This document shows positions 16,526-25,405 of a stretch of 64,000 nt of DNA, piece by piece. Position 1 is the first letter of the stretch; the number at the start of each line of letters is the position of its first letter. Both the position numbers and the translations under genes were made by a program. Source of the DNA: TMED88 sp964515335 (lineage in GTDB: Bacteria; Myxococcota_A; UBA9160; UBA4427). Location: assembly GCA_964515335.1 (NCBI GenBank), contig CAZETS010000008.1, forward strand, positions 1 through 64,000. Direction: 5' to 3'. Below the pieces are notes generated by a model that saw only the letters and a list, made by a program, of their open reading frames with translations, made no database searches and was not told the origin of the DNA.

Positions 16526-18190
16526 ATGAGCACACCGGCAGCCCAGAACCCGCACGTCGCCGTCATGGACACCACGCTGCGTGACGGCGAGCAGACGCCC
16601 GACGTCTCCTACACGCCGGCCGAGAAGCTGCAGCTCGCGCGCCTGCTGCTGCTCGACGTCGAGGTCGACCGCATCGAGATCGCCTCGACGCGGGTCTCGG
16701 AGGGCGAGCGCGAGGCCGCTCAGGCGGTCACGGCCTGGGCCCGCAAGGCACGCGTCATCAAGCGCATCGAGATGCTCGGCTACTGCGACGGCCAGGCATC
16801 GGCGGATTGGGTGACGGCGGCCGGCGGCAAGGTGTTGAATCTGCTCACCAAGGGCAGCGAGAAGCACTGTCGATCGCAACTCGGGCTGGCGCCCGAGGAG
16901 CACCGCGCCCGCGTCGAGGAGACGATCCGCTACGCGCGCCGCAAGCGGCTCGAGGTGAACGTCTACCTGGAGGACTGGTCGAACGGCGTACGCGAGTCGT
17001 TCGACTACGTGTTCGCGATGGTGCAGCTGCTGCGAGAGCTGCGGGTCGCGCGCATCTACCTGCCCGACACGCTCGGCATCCTCTCGCCCGACACGGTCAC
17101 CCGCTACGTGGGCCTGATGGCGGACACCTGGCCGAACGTCGACTTCGAGTACCACGGCCACAACGACTACGGGCTCGCCACCGCCAACTGCCTGGCGGCC
17201 GTCAAGGCGGGCGCGCGGGGCGTGCACACCAGCGTCAACGCCATGGGGGAGCGCGCGGGCAACTCGCCGCTCGCCGAGGTGGTCGCGGCGCTCCACGACC
17301 ACACCCGCTACCGGACGGGAATCGCCGAGAAGAAGCTCTCGTCGATCTCGAACCTGGTGGCCACGTTCAGCGGCAAAGAGGTCGCCGCCAACGCCCCCAT
17401 CGTGGGCAACGACGTGTTCACGCAGACGGCGGGCATCCACGCAGACGGCGACGCCAAGGGCGACCTCTACGCGACGCGTCTGGCCCCGGCACGCTTCGGT
17501 CGCGCGCGCCGCTACGCGCTCGGGAAGCTGTCCGGCAAGGCATCCCTCGATCACAACCTCGAACGGCTCGGCATCGAGCTGCCGGACGCCGACCGCGACC
17601 TGGTGCTGCGCCGCATCGTCGAGCTCGGCGACAAGAAGCACGTCGTCTCGCCCGAGGATCTGCCGTACATCATCGCCGACGTCCTCGCGACGCCGGCCCA
17701 TCAGCTGCTGCGGGTCACCGGCTACCGGGTGACGGTGGGCACCAGCGACACCCCCCAGGCCGAGGTGACGCTCAGCTACCAGGGCGACGTCGAGAAGGCC
17801 GAAGCCACCGGCGACGGCGGCTACGACGCGTTCATGAACGCCCTCAAGAAGGCCGCCAAGCGATTCGAGATCGAGATCCCGATGCTGGCGGACTTCAGGG
17901 TCCGCATTCCGCCCGGCGGCCGTACGGCAGCGCTCGTCGAGACGCACGTCACCTGGCGGCTCGAGCGCCCGGTGGCCGGCAGGAAGACGCCGAGCGTCGA
18001 GACGTTCTCGACGATGGGCGTCGACTCCGACCAGATCGCCGCCGCCGTGATCGCCACCGAGAAGATGCTGAACGCCGTCGCGGCACGGGCCAACGGCCAA
18101 CGCGCCGGCACGAAGGCGAAGCCGCGCCCCCGCAGCGGCGCGCGGTCGCGCGGCGCCTCGGGCAGGTCGAGAAAGAGCCGCTCCGGATGA
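16526..18190 (+). CDS. LeuA-family acyltransferase (2-isopropylmalate/citramalate synthase-like)
   Basis: DRE-TIM metallolyase that condenses acetyl-CoA with a 2-oxo acid. The 554-residue protein opens with DTTLRDGEQTPDVSYTPAEKLQLARLLL, containing the catalytic Arg-Asp, and has the metal-binding FEYHGHNDYGLATAN (HxH) and GVHTSVNAMGERAGNSPLAEV. A C-terminal region from about 380 resembles the LeuA regulatory domain (VTLSYQGDVEKAEATGDGGYDAFMNAL). The wording DVEVDRIEIASTRVSEGE resembles a LeuA subfamily I recall from Bacteroidetes. Isopropylmalate, citramalate or homocitrate could be the product. A basic Ser/Arg-rich tail closes it. No other leucine genes are nearby; instead it overlaps a lipoprotein gene by ATGA. 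Confidence 0.85.
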   Translation: MSTPAAQNPHVAVMDTTLRDGEQTPDVSYTPAEKLQLARLLLLDVEVDRIEIASTRVSEGEREAAQAVTAWARKARVIKRIEMLGYCDGQASADWVTAAGGKVLNLLTKGSEKHCRSQLGLAPEEHRARVEETIRYARRKRLEVNVYLEDWSNGVRESFDYVFAMVQLLRELRVARIYLPDTLGILSPDTVTRYVGLMADTWPNVDFEYHGHNDYGLATANCLAAVKAGARGVHTSVNAMGERAGNSPLAEVVAALHDHTRYRTGIAEKKLSSISNLVATFSGKEVAANAPIVGNDVFTQTAGIHADGDAKGDLYATRLAPARFGRARRYALGKLSGKASLDHNLERLGIELPDADRDLVLRRIVELGDKKHVVSPEDLPYIIADVLATPAHQLLRVTGYRVTVGTSDTPQAEVTLSYQGDVEKAEATGDGGYDAFMNALKKAAKRFEIEIPMLADFRVRIPPGGRTAALVETHVTWRLERPVAGRKTPSVETFSTMGVDSDQIAAAVIATEKMLNAVAARANGQRAGTKAKPRPRSGARSRGASGRSRKSRSG

Positions 18191-19176
18191 ACCCGGCCCG
18201 CGGGCTCCCGGTGCTGCTCGCCGTGTCGCTCGCCTGCGCGGCGGGTCTCGCCTGCTCGACCGCCAAGCAGAAGAAGCTCGACGCCCGGTACGGTCCCAGC
18301 GAGAGCGTCCTCGAGGTGGTGGCGACCCTGCGACGCCACGTACCCGACGACACCTACCGCTTTCCACCCGCCACCGACTTCACCGGCCGCAACGTCTACC
18401 TGTCGACCCTGCTGCGCCTCGAGAGCATCGAGCGTGTGCACGCCGACGCGCTGCGCAGCGGCTACATGAGTGGCGTGCTCGTCTTCGCGAAGGCGCGCGC
18501 CCTCGAGCGGCTGCGCGGCTACGAGATCGCCGCGCACCACTACCGCGAGGCGGCGCGACTCGACGACACGCTCGCCGAGGAGGCCGAGCGGAGCGCCGCG
18601 GTCTGCGACGCGATCACGGAGGCGATCGCGATCGGCATCGAGGTCGTCGACCCGCTCGCGCCGGAGAGCGAGACGCAGCTCTACGGCACGCTCCTCGATC
18701 CCGAGCGCGTCGTCGCCGATCTCGACCAGCGCGTCGCGCTGCTCTCCTACCTGCTCGAGGAGCACGAGGACGACCACTACGGCGCGGTGCTCCGCGAGGA
18801 GATCGAGCACGCCGACGAGATGCGCGCTGCCTGGTTCGCGCGGCACCGCTACGACCTGCCCGGCGGACAGCTGCGAGCCGTCTCCGAGCTGCAGCGCGTC
18901 GTTTCGCGCCACGGCGCCAGCAAGCGACGGCTGCGCCACATGCTGCGACTCGCCAACCTCTACGACGACCTCGCCCACGAGTACGTCGAGGCGGTTCCGC
19001 CGGTGAGCCTCGACTTCGATCCCGCGCGCTTCCAGGATCTCGTCGACCCGGCCGTGCACCTCTACGAGTCGGTCGCTGCCCGGGACGGCACCGCGGAGAA
19101 GCTCGAGGCCACGCGGCGCCTCGAAGCCTTCCTCGCCTTCACGCTGGTGGTGGATCGTGACCGGTTCACCTACTGA
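18187..19176 (+). CDS. hypothetical lipoprotein, helix-repeat type
   Basis: A 329-residue exported protein: signal segment LPVLLAVSLACAAGLACS with two candidate lipid-anchored cysteines (the lipobox is imperfect), then a wholly alpha-helical mature part rich in Leu, Glu and Arg. AKARALERLRGYEIAAHHYREAARLDD looks like a TPR-like helical pair. No catalytic motif is visible. The ATG overlaps the stop of the LeuA-like gene, and the stop overlaps the next lipoprotein start by 20 bases, so all three are one transcription unit. Confidence 0.6.
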   Translation: MNPARGLPVLLAVSLACAAGLACSTAKQKKLDARYGPSESVLEVVATLRRHVPDDTYRFPPATDFTGRNVYLSTLLRLESIERVHADALRSGYMSGVLVFAKARALERLRGYEIAAHHYREAARLDDTLAEEAERSAAVCDAITEAIAIGIEVVDPLAPESETQLYGTLLDPERVVADLDQRVALLSYLLEEHEDDHYGAVLREEIEHADEMRAAWFARHRYDLPGGQLRAVSELQRVVSRHGASKRRLRHMLRLANLYDDLAHEYVEAVPPVSLDFDPARFQDLVDPAVHLYESVAARDGTAEKLEATRRLEAFLAFTLVVDRDRFTY

Positions 19177-21454
19177 GCCGCGCCGTCGGCGCTCGGTCCT
19201 GCTCGCGCTCTCCAGCGCCATCGCGCTCGCCGTCGGCTGCGCGGGCAAGCCGCCCTCGGTCTCGCCCGACGTGCTCCTGCCGATGCAGCGCACCGCGCCG
19301 TGGCTCCCGACTCCGGTCGACCTCGCCGCCGCCCGGGCGGCGGGCGCTGCGCTCGTCGACGATCGCGAGTCGCTCAGCGAGGCGGTCGGCGAGATCCGGG
19401 CGACGCCCGAAGACGAGAAGCCCGAAGACCTCGACTCCCTCGCGCAAGACGTCGTGAACGCCACCCTCGACGACCCGCGTGCGTACCGGGCGGCCAGCCG
19501 CTCGCTGACCAGCGGCTTCGCGACCGACCCGTCCCTCGAGGCGCGCCTCGATCAGGTCGTCGCCGACGATCCGTTGGCGCTCGCCGCGAAGCGACGGCGC
19601 GACACGTGGGAGCACTACTGGGCGCGCACCTTCAACGCCGCCTCGAAGCCCGTCGGCCAGGCGCTCTTGAGCGGCTTCACGCTCGCCCCGATGACGATCG
19701 CCACCAGCACCGCCCACTACCTGGCCAGCTTCTCGAACGACGAGCGGCTCTCGACGACCCACCGCCAGGCGCTGGAGCTGCACCGCGAGTACCTGGCCCG
19801 CCACCCCGAAGCGGCGGACGCCGAGGAGGTGCGTGCGAAGATCGAAGATGCCGATCGCAAGCTCACCCACACCATGCAGCGCCGCCGCATGCGGGCGGCG
19901 CGCTCGGCCGCCGATGCCGGCAACCACCACGTCGCACGGGTGGAGGCCGAGCGCGCGCTCTTCTGGGGGCCGCACGAGGACGCCGAGTCGATTCGCGACC
20001 GCTCGACGAGATACCTCGACGACCTGGCTCGACTCAAGGAGCGAAGCCTGGACGCACACGCGGAGCTGTCGCGGGCCGACACCCTCGACCACGCGCTGGC
20101 CGTCGAGCTGCTCACGACCTCGTCGAAAGGCGCGAGCCTCTCCGAGGCGACGCTTCGCAGCTTGCGCGAGCGCCGCGGGGACGCCGCCACGGACGACGGC
20201 GAAGCGCTGTTCGTGTTCGCGATGGCGCAGAAGGAGGCCGGCTACGAGGACGAGAGCTGGCGCACGCTGGCGGTCCTGGCCGCGCGCGACCCCGCGAGCG
20301 GAAACATGGTGCGGCACGCCCGCCACCTGATCGCCGACCCGTGGCAGAACCCGTACGGCGCCTACCGGACGATGCGCTCCCGCAAGCGGAACGAGGAGAT
20401 CAAGTGGCGGCTGTTCGCCGACTACGCGAACGGCACCCGCTACCCCAACCTCCCGACGCCGGTCGCCTACACGCTCGAGTCGCCCGGCGTGCTGACCGCC
20501 TTCGCGACGAGCCCGCTGCGACTCATCTTCGGGCGCTGGAAGAAGGGGCCCGACTTCCATGCGCCGAGCGCCGTGCTCGCCTATCGCTACCTCGGCCGCT
20601 ACCCCGACGGCGCCCACACGCGCGAAGTCATGCAGTGGCTGTACGACTACGAGGCGTCGCGAGGAAACGCCATGGCGGCCCTGCGGCTGGCCGACTTCCT
20701 CCACGAGATCGACCCCGACAGCCGCGCCGAGCTCGCCGAGGCCGCCTCCGCGCAGGTGCTCACCGCCGCGGACCGCATGCGACGCGCCGACCGCCGCAAC
20801 CAGACGCTCCGCCACGCCTCGACCGAGTACCCCGACACGCCGTCGGGCACGCTGGCCGGTCGGCGCATCCGCTGGGAACTCGAGGAACGCAGCGCCCAGC
20901 AGATCCGCGTCACCCGGAGCTTCCTCGAGGAGAACCCGCGCGTCGCCGGACCGAACGGGCTTGGCATCAATCCGGCACTGATCAACGGCGAGAATGACGA
21001 CGGCGAGCTGCACCCGGTGGGAGTCACGCTGCTCGGCGGGCGCGAGCTGCGCTTCCACCTGCTGGCTGAAAGTGGAGACGAAGACGACGAGCCGACCACG
21101 GTCGACAAGGCGGTCTCCAAGGAGCGGCTCGCCAACCTCGCCTCGATGCTCGACGAGACGTCGCGCCGCAACCAGCTGCTGGACCCCGACGACAGCCTCG
21201 GCCCGGACGCCGATCGCGATCGCTTCCTCGAGCGGGCCCGTCTCGGTCTCGTCGACCGGACGGACGCGCGGCCGACCGCCCAATCGACCTATGTGTACCG
21301 CAGCATGCGCGAGCGCTATGGCGTGGTGCGCGGGCGCGAGAGCGTGCTGCCCTTCGACCTGGTCTTCACCGGCAACTTCCAGGACTTCCAGCTCGGCGCC
21401 TACCCGAAGTGGCGCCCGCCGAAGGAGACCCCTGACGCGTTCCTCTACCGCTGA
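19157..21454 (+). CDS. large hypothetical lipoprotein with TPR-like helices
   Basis: A 765-residue lipoprotein with a clear lipobox (SSAIALAVGCAG, Cys near residue 28). The mature chain is mostly helical with TPR-like spacing: ALELHREYLARHPEAADAEEV and LAYRYLGRYPDGAHTREVMQWLYDYEA resemble repeats of outer-membrane assembly or envelope-scaffold lipoproteins. The last 150 residues (GVTLLGGRELRFHLLAESG, YVYRSMRERYGVV) look more beta-rich. No known family is recognised. GTG start inside the preceding gene; a 20-base overlap implies coupled translation. Confidence 0.6.
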   Translation: MTGSPTEPRRRRSVLLALSSAIALAVGCAGKPPSVSPDVLLPMQRTAPWLPTPVDLAAARAAGAALVDDRESLSEAVGEIRATPEDEKPEDLDSLAQDVVNATLDDPRAYRAASRSLTSGFATDPSLEARLDQVVADDPLALAAKRRRDTWEHYWARTFNAASKPVGQALLSGFTLAPMTIATSTAHYLASFSNDERLSTTHRQALELHREYLARHPEAADAEEVRAKIEDADRKLTHTMQRRRMRAARSAADAGNHHVARVEAERALFWGPHEDAESIRDRSTRYLDDLARLKERSLDAHAELSRADTLDHALAVELLTTSSKGASLSEATLRSLRERRGDAATDDGEALFVFAMAQKEAGYEDESWRTLAVLAARDPASGNMVRHARHLIADPWQNPYGAYRTMRSRKRNEEIKWRLFADYANGTRYPNLPTPVAYTLESPGVLTAFATSPLRLIFGRWKKGPDFHAPSAVLAYRYLGRYPDGAHTREVMQWLYDYEASRGNAMAALRLADFLHEIDPDSRAELAEAASAQVLTAADRMRRADRRNQTLRHASTEYPDTPSGTLAGRRIRWELEERSAQQIRVTRSFLEENPRVAGPNGLGINPALINGENDDGELHPVGVTLLGGRELRFHLLAESGDEDDEPTTVDKAVSKERLANLASMLDETSRRNQLLDPDDSLGPDADRDRFLERARLGLVDRTDARPTAQSTYVYRSMRERYGVVRGRESVLPFDLVFTGNFQDFQLGAYPKWRPPKETPDAFLYR

Positions 21455-21498
21455 GCGCGTCCGAGCCCCCCCCGCACCCCGAACGGAAGGACGAAGCG

Positions 21499-22830
21499 AT
21501 GACCGCGCCCTTCTTCCCCGACGTCGAGCATGTCCGCTACCGGGGCCCCGACGCCGAAGACGACCTCGCCTTCCGCTGGTACGACGCCGATCGCGTCGTG
21601 GCCGGACGCCGCATGGAGGATCAGCTCCGCTTCGCGGTCTGCTACTGGCACAGCTTCTGCTGGCCTGGGAGCGACGTCTTCGGCGAGGGGACCTTCGACC
21701 GGCCGTGGCTCACCGGCGACGTCGATCCGGTGGCGGCGGCCGAACGCAAGACGGACGTGGCTTTCGAATTCTTCTCGAAGCTCGGCGTGCCCTTCTTCTG
21801 CTTCCACGACCGCGACGTCGCACCCGAAGCCGACACGTTCCGCGAGTCATGCGCGCTCCTCGACCGCCTCGTCGACCGCATGGCGGCGCGCATGCAGGAG
21901 ACCGGCGTGCGACTCTTGTGGGGCACCGCCAACCTGTTCGGTCATCCGCGCTACGCGGCCGGGGCCGCGACCAGCCCCGACCCGGACGTCTTCCGGCACG
22001 CCGCCGCGCAGGTCAAGCACTGCCTCGAGGTCACGCACCGCCTCGACGGCGCCAACTACGTGCTCTGGGGCGGCCGCGAAGGTTACGAGACGCTGCTCAA
22101 TACCGACCTCGCGCGCGAGGCCGAGCAGCTCGGCCGCTTCATGCAGCTCGTCGTCGAGCACAAGCACCGGATCGGGTTCGAGGGCGCGATCCTCATCGAG
22201 CCGAAGCCGCACGAGCCCACCCAGCACCAGTACGACCACGACGTCGCCCACGTACTGGCATTCCTGCAGCGCTTCGGGCTCGAGCGCGACATCAAAGTCA
22301 ACATCGAGGTCAACCACGCGACCCTCGCCGGTCACAGCTTCCACCACGAGGTCGCCTACGCGATCGCGAACGGTGTCTTCGGCAGCGTCGACGCGAACCG
22401 CGGCGATCCGCAGAATGGCTGGGACACCGATCAGTTCCCGAACGACGTCACCGAGATGGCGCTCGCGCTGTACGAGATCCTGCGGGCCGGCGGGCTCACG
22501 AGCGGCGGCTTCAACTTCGACGCGAAGCTCAGGCGCCAGAGCTCCGACCCGGATGACCTCTTCCACGCTCACGTCGGCGGCATGGACACACTCGCGCGGG
22601 CGTTGATCGCCGCCGAGGCTTTGATCCGGGACGACCGCCTCGCCGGCTTCGTGCGCGACCGCTACGTGGGCTGGCAGAGCGAGCGCGGCCGGGCGATCCG
22701 CGACGGCAAAGCGAGCCTCGAGGATCTCTGGCAGCAGGCCGTCGAGGCGGCTGCCGATCCGCGGCCCGCTTCCGGCCGCCAGGAGTGGCTCGAGAACCGC
22801 GTGCGCGAGGTCGTCGAGCGGGCCCGCTGA
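21499..22830 (+). CDS. xylA: xylose isomerase
   Basis: Interconverts D-xylose and D-xylulose (also glucose/fructose) using two divalent metal ions. Full length at 443 residues. The active-site histidine lies in FFCFHDRDVAPE near residue 100. The metal ligands are in ILIEPKPHEPTQHQYDHD, NIEVNHATLAGHSFHHEV and SVDANRGDPQNGWDTDQFP, all intact. ATG with GGAAGGACGAAG upstream. No xylulokinase, transporter or XylR-type regulator is adjacent, so it is either part of a scattered pathway or serves another sugar. Confidence 0.96.
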   Translation: MTAPFFPDVEHVRYRGPDAEDDLAFRWYDADRVVAGRRMEDQLRFAVCYWHSFCWPGSDVFGEGTFDRPWLTGDVDPVAAAERKTDVAFEFFSKLGVPFFCFHDRDVAPEADTFRESCALLDRLVDRMAARMQETGVRLLWGTANLFGHPRYAAGAATSPDPDVFRHAAAQVKHCLEVTHRLDGANYVLWGGREGYETLLNTDLAREAEQLGRFMQLVVEHKHRIGFEGAILIEPKPHEPTQHQYDHDVAHVLAFLQRFGLERDIKVNIEVNHATLAGHSFHHEVAYAIANGVFGSVDANRGDPQNGWDTDQFPNDVTEMALALYEILRAGGLTSGGFNFDAKLRRQSSDPDDLFHAHVGGMDTLARALIAAEALIRDDRLAGFVRDRYVGWQSERGRAIRDGKASLEDLWQQAVEAAADPRPASGRQEWLENRVREVVERAR

Positions 22831-22839
22831 CAGCGGCGG

Positions 22840-24114
22840 CTAGCAGCCGTACGCCGCATCGAGCAGCTCGATCGGGTGCACGACCCGCATGGCGAGCCCC
22901 CGTGCGCGCACGCCCGCTCGAAGCTGCAACAGGCAGCCCGGGTTTCCGGTCGCCACGATCTCGGGCGAAGCCGCCTCCAGGCACTTCATCTTGGCCTCCA
23001 GAACCTCGGCCGACATCTCGGGCTGCAGCAGCCCGTAGGTGCCCGCCGCGCCACAACACGTCGATGCGTCGGCGTGGGGCACGAGCTCGAGGCCCGGGAT
23101 CGACTCGAGCAGTCGTCGCGGTGCGGCCGCGACCCGCTGCGCGTGCACGAGATGACACGGATCGTCGTAGGCGACGCGCGCCTCGACGCGTCCCCCGGGC
23201 GCGCGCAGGCCGGCGGCGTCGAGCCACTCGCAGACGTCGCGCACGTTCCCCGCGAGCGACTCACCTTCGCCGGGCAGCCACTGCTCGACCTCGCGCAACG
23301 CGGCCCCGCAACCCGCCGAGTTGCTCACGACCGCGTCGAAGGGCCCGTCCTCGTCGCCCGCGAACGCGCGCACGTTTCGCCGGGCGAGCGGGCGAGCCGT
23401 GTCGAGCTCACCCGCGTGGGCGAGCAGCGCCCCGCAACAACCCTGGTCACGGGGCACGGAGACGTCGAAGCCGTTCTGGGAGAGAACCCGCACGGTGGCG
23501 CGGTTCACCTCGCCGAAGAGCTCGGCCATCACGCAGCCCTCGTGGAGGGCGACGCGACCGCGGCGCTCACCGACGGCCGGCGTGAACGCGGGCAGCGGAC
23601 GACGCGAAGCCGCCGCGGGGATCGGCGGAAGCATGGCGTGCGCGGCGCGCAGGCGCGAAGGCAGCAACGGCGCCACGAGCCGATCGAGACCGAGCCGCTG
23701 CACGCCGCCCAACAGCCCGACCAGGGCGCGCAGCCGCGGCCGAACGGGCACCACGTGGCGCAGTGCGATGCGCTCGACGGCGGCCGCCGCTCCGCCGCGC
23801 AGCCCCGCCCTGGCGACCGCCTCGCGTCCCAGCTCGAGCATCGCGCCGTACCGCACACCGGACGGACAGGCGGTCTCGCACGCCCGGCAGCCGAGGCAGA
23901 GGTGCAGCTCGTCGGCCACCGACGCGTCGAGCGGGATCGCCCCCTCGGCCACGCCGCGCATCAGGTACACGCGACCGCGCGGCGAGCTGGTTTCGCGGCC
24001 GGTCACCCGGTAGGTGGGGCACTGATTGAGGCAGAGACCGCAGTGCACGCAGTCGAGCGTGCCCGCGTGCACGTCACCGGCGAGCGGGCCGCCGTCTTTC
24101 GAGGTCGTCGTCAT
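22840..24114 (-). CDS. glcF: glycolate oxidase iron-sulfur subunit
   Basis: Electron-transfer subunit of membrane-associated glycolate oxidase (glycolate to glyoxylate). Two N-terminal [4Fe-4S] motifs are present: CVHCGLCLNQCPTYR near residue 20 and CLGCRACETACPSGV near 72. They are followed by two CCG (cysteine-rich) domains, with DQGCCGALLAHAGE near 220 and ASTCCGAAGTYGLLQ near 345. 424 residues, normal for GlcF. Last gene of glcD-glcE-glcF; its start lies 1 base after the glcE stop. Confidence 0.94.
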   Translation of the reverse strand: MTTTSKDGGPLAGDVHAGTLDCVHCGLCLNQCPTYRVTGRETSSPRGRVYLMRGVAEGAIPLDASVADELHLCLGCRACETACPSGVRYGAMLELGREAVARAGLRGGAAAAVERIALRHVVPVRPRLRALVGLLGGVQRLGLDRLVAPLLPSRLRAAHAMLPPIPAAASRRPLPAFTPAVGERRGRVALHEGCVMAELFGEVNRATVRVLSQNGFDVSVPRDQGCCGALLAHAGELDTARPLARRNVRAFAGDEDGPFDAVVSNSAGCGAALREVEQWLPGEGESLAGNVRDVCEWLDAAGLRAPGGRVEARVAYDDPCHLVHAQRVAAAPRRLLESIPGLELVPHADASTCCGAAGTYGLLQPEMSAEVLEAKMKCLEAASPEIVATGNPGCLLQLRAGVRARGLAMRVVHPIELLDAAYGC

Positions 24115-24115
24115 G

Positions 24116-25405
24116 TCAGATCGATCCCACGAAGCGGCCGGGGTTGAGGATGCCGTTCGGATCGAAGCGGTCCTTGAGGGAACGCATCAAGGAGAGAGCC
24201 GGCGAGCCCCCGAAGACGTCTCGGCGTCCCCGCGCCGACTCGGGGAGCACCTCGACGACCGCCTCGCCGCGGGCGACCGAGCGCGCCTCGTCGATGACGC
24301 CGAGCACGCGATCGAGCCACCACGGATCCTCGCCCTCGTCGAGCCCGGCCTCGAACCACGCCGTCACCGAGCCCGGCTCGGGGCAGACCATCACGCGCGC
24401 GCCGCCACGCTCGAGAGCGGCCACCGCGTCCGGGACGCCGGAAGGCAGTGCATGAAGGCGCGCGCGAACGCCGATCGGGAACGCGAAGCACTGCAGGTCG
24501 CGAAGCGCTTCGATCGCGGTTGCGGGGGCCTCCTCGGCGCCGACCTCGGCCGACAGCCAGGCGGCGTCGCGGTCGGTCGCCGGGGCGTCGCCGGCGAGCT
24601 CGACGACGAGCCGGTAGCGGCGGTCGCCGCGCGGCGGGTCGCCGAGCCCGTCGACCGCCCGCGTGAGCGGCTCGCCGAGCAGCGCGACGGCACGGGCGGT
24701 GAGCCGCCGCGCGGCCGAGAGCGCTTGCGGGGCGGCGTCGGCGTCGAGGCTCGCGTGCAGGACCCGAGTGCTCTCGGGCACGGCGCAAAGGCGCAGCCAG
24801 GCCCGCTCGATCACGCCCAGGGTGCCGAGCGAGCCGACGTAGAGCTTCGCCATGTCGTAGCCCGTCACGTTCTTCACCACCCGGGCCCCGCAGCGCACCA
24901 GCGCGCCGTCGGCGAGCACCGTGTCGAGGCCCAGCACGGCGTCGCGCGTGGCGCCGAGGCCGAGCCGCCTCGGACCCACCAGCGCCGTCGCGAGCGCGCC
25001 GCCGAGCGTACCGCCACGACCCGGTGGATCGATCGGCAGGAGCCATCCTGCGGCCGCCACCTGGTCGCGAAGATCCTCCAGCCGCGTTCCGGCGCCGGCG
25101 CGCACCACGCCGTCTGCCTCGTCGAGCTCGTCAATGCCCGCGAGCCCGAGCGTCGAGACGCCCACGCGCACGTCGCGGAGCGGATTGCCGAGCCACGCCT
25201 TCGTGCCTGCGCCGAGCAGCGCGGCCGGACGACGAGCGGCCTCGAGCACAGCCACCACGGCGCCGAGCGCCTCGGCGTCGGGCGGCTCGACGATCAGCTC
25301 GACGGCGGCCCCCTGGTGGGAGCGAGGCGGCTCGATGTCGTGCAGGGGGCCGCGCGCCGCGTCCTCGAGTCGTCCGCGCAGATCGTCCGGTAGACCGCCG
25401 CTCAC
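24116..25405 (-). CDS. glcE: glycolate oxidase FAD-binding subunit GlcE
   Basis: Second flavin-binding subunit of glycolate oxidase. The PCMH-type FAD-binding domain has LLGAGTKAWLGNPLR and VRAGAGTRLEDLRDQV, with the phosphate loop PPGRGGTLGGALATALVGPRRLG near residue 135 and NVTGYDMAKLYVGSLGTLGVI near 185. The C-terminal FAD-oxidase cap is shorter than in GlcD. 429 residues. Its start overlaps the glcD stop by four bases, so the three genes are one operon. Confidence 0.93.
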   Translation of the reverse strand: MSGGLPDDLRGRLEDAARGPLHDIEPPRSHQGAAVELIVEPPDAEALGAVVAVLEAARRPAALLGAGTKAWLGNPLRDVRVGVSTLGLAGIDELDEADGVVRAGAGTRLEDLRDQVAAAGWLLPIDPPGRGGTLGGALATALVGPRRLGLGATRDAVLGLDTVLADGALVRCGARVVKNVTGYDMAKLYVGSLGTLGVIERAWLRLCAVPESTRVLHASLDADAAPQALSAARRLTARAVALLGEPLTRAVDGLGDPPRGDRRYRLVVELAGDAPATDRDAAWLSAEVGAEEAPATAIEALRDLQCFAFPIGVRARLHALPSGVPDAVAALERGGARVMVCPEPGSVTAWFEAGLDEGEDPWWLDRVLGVIDEARSVARGEAVVEVLPESARGRRDVFGGSPALSLMRSLKDRFDPNGILNPGRFVGSI

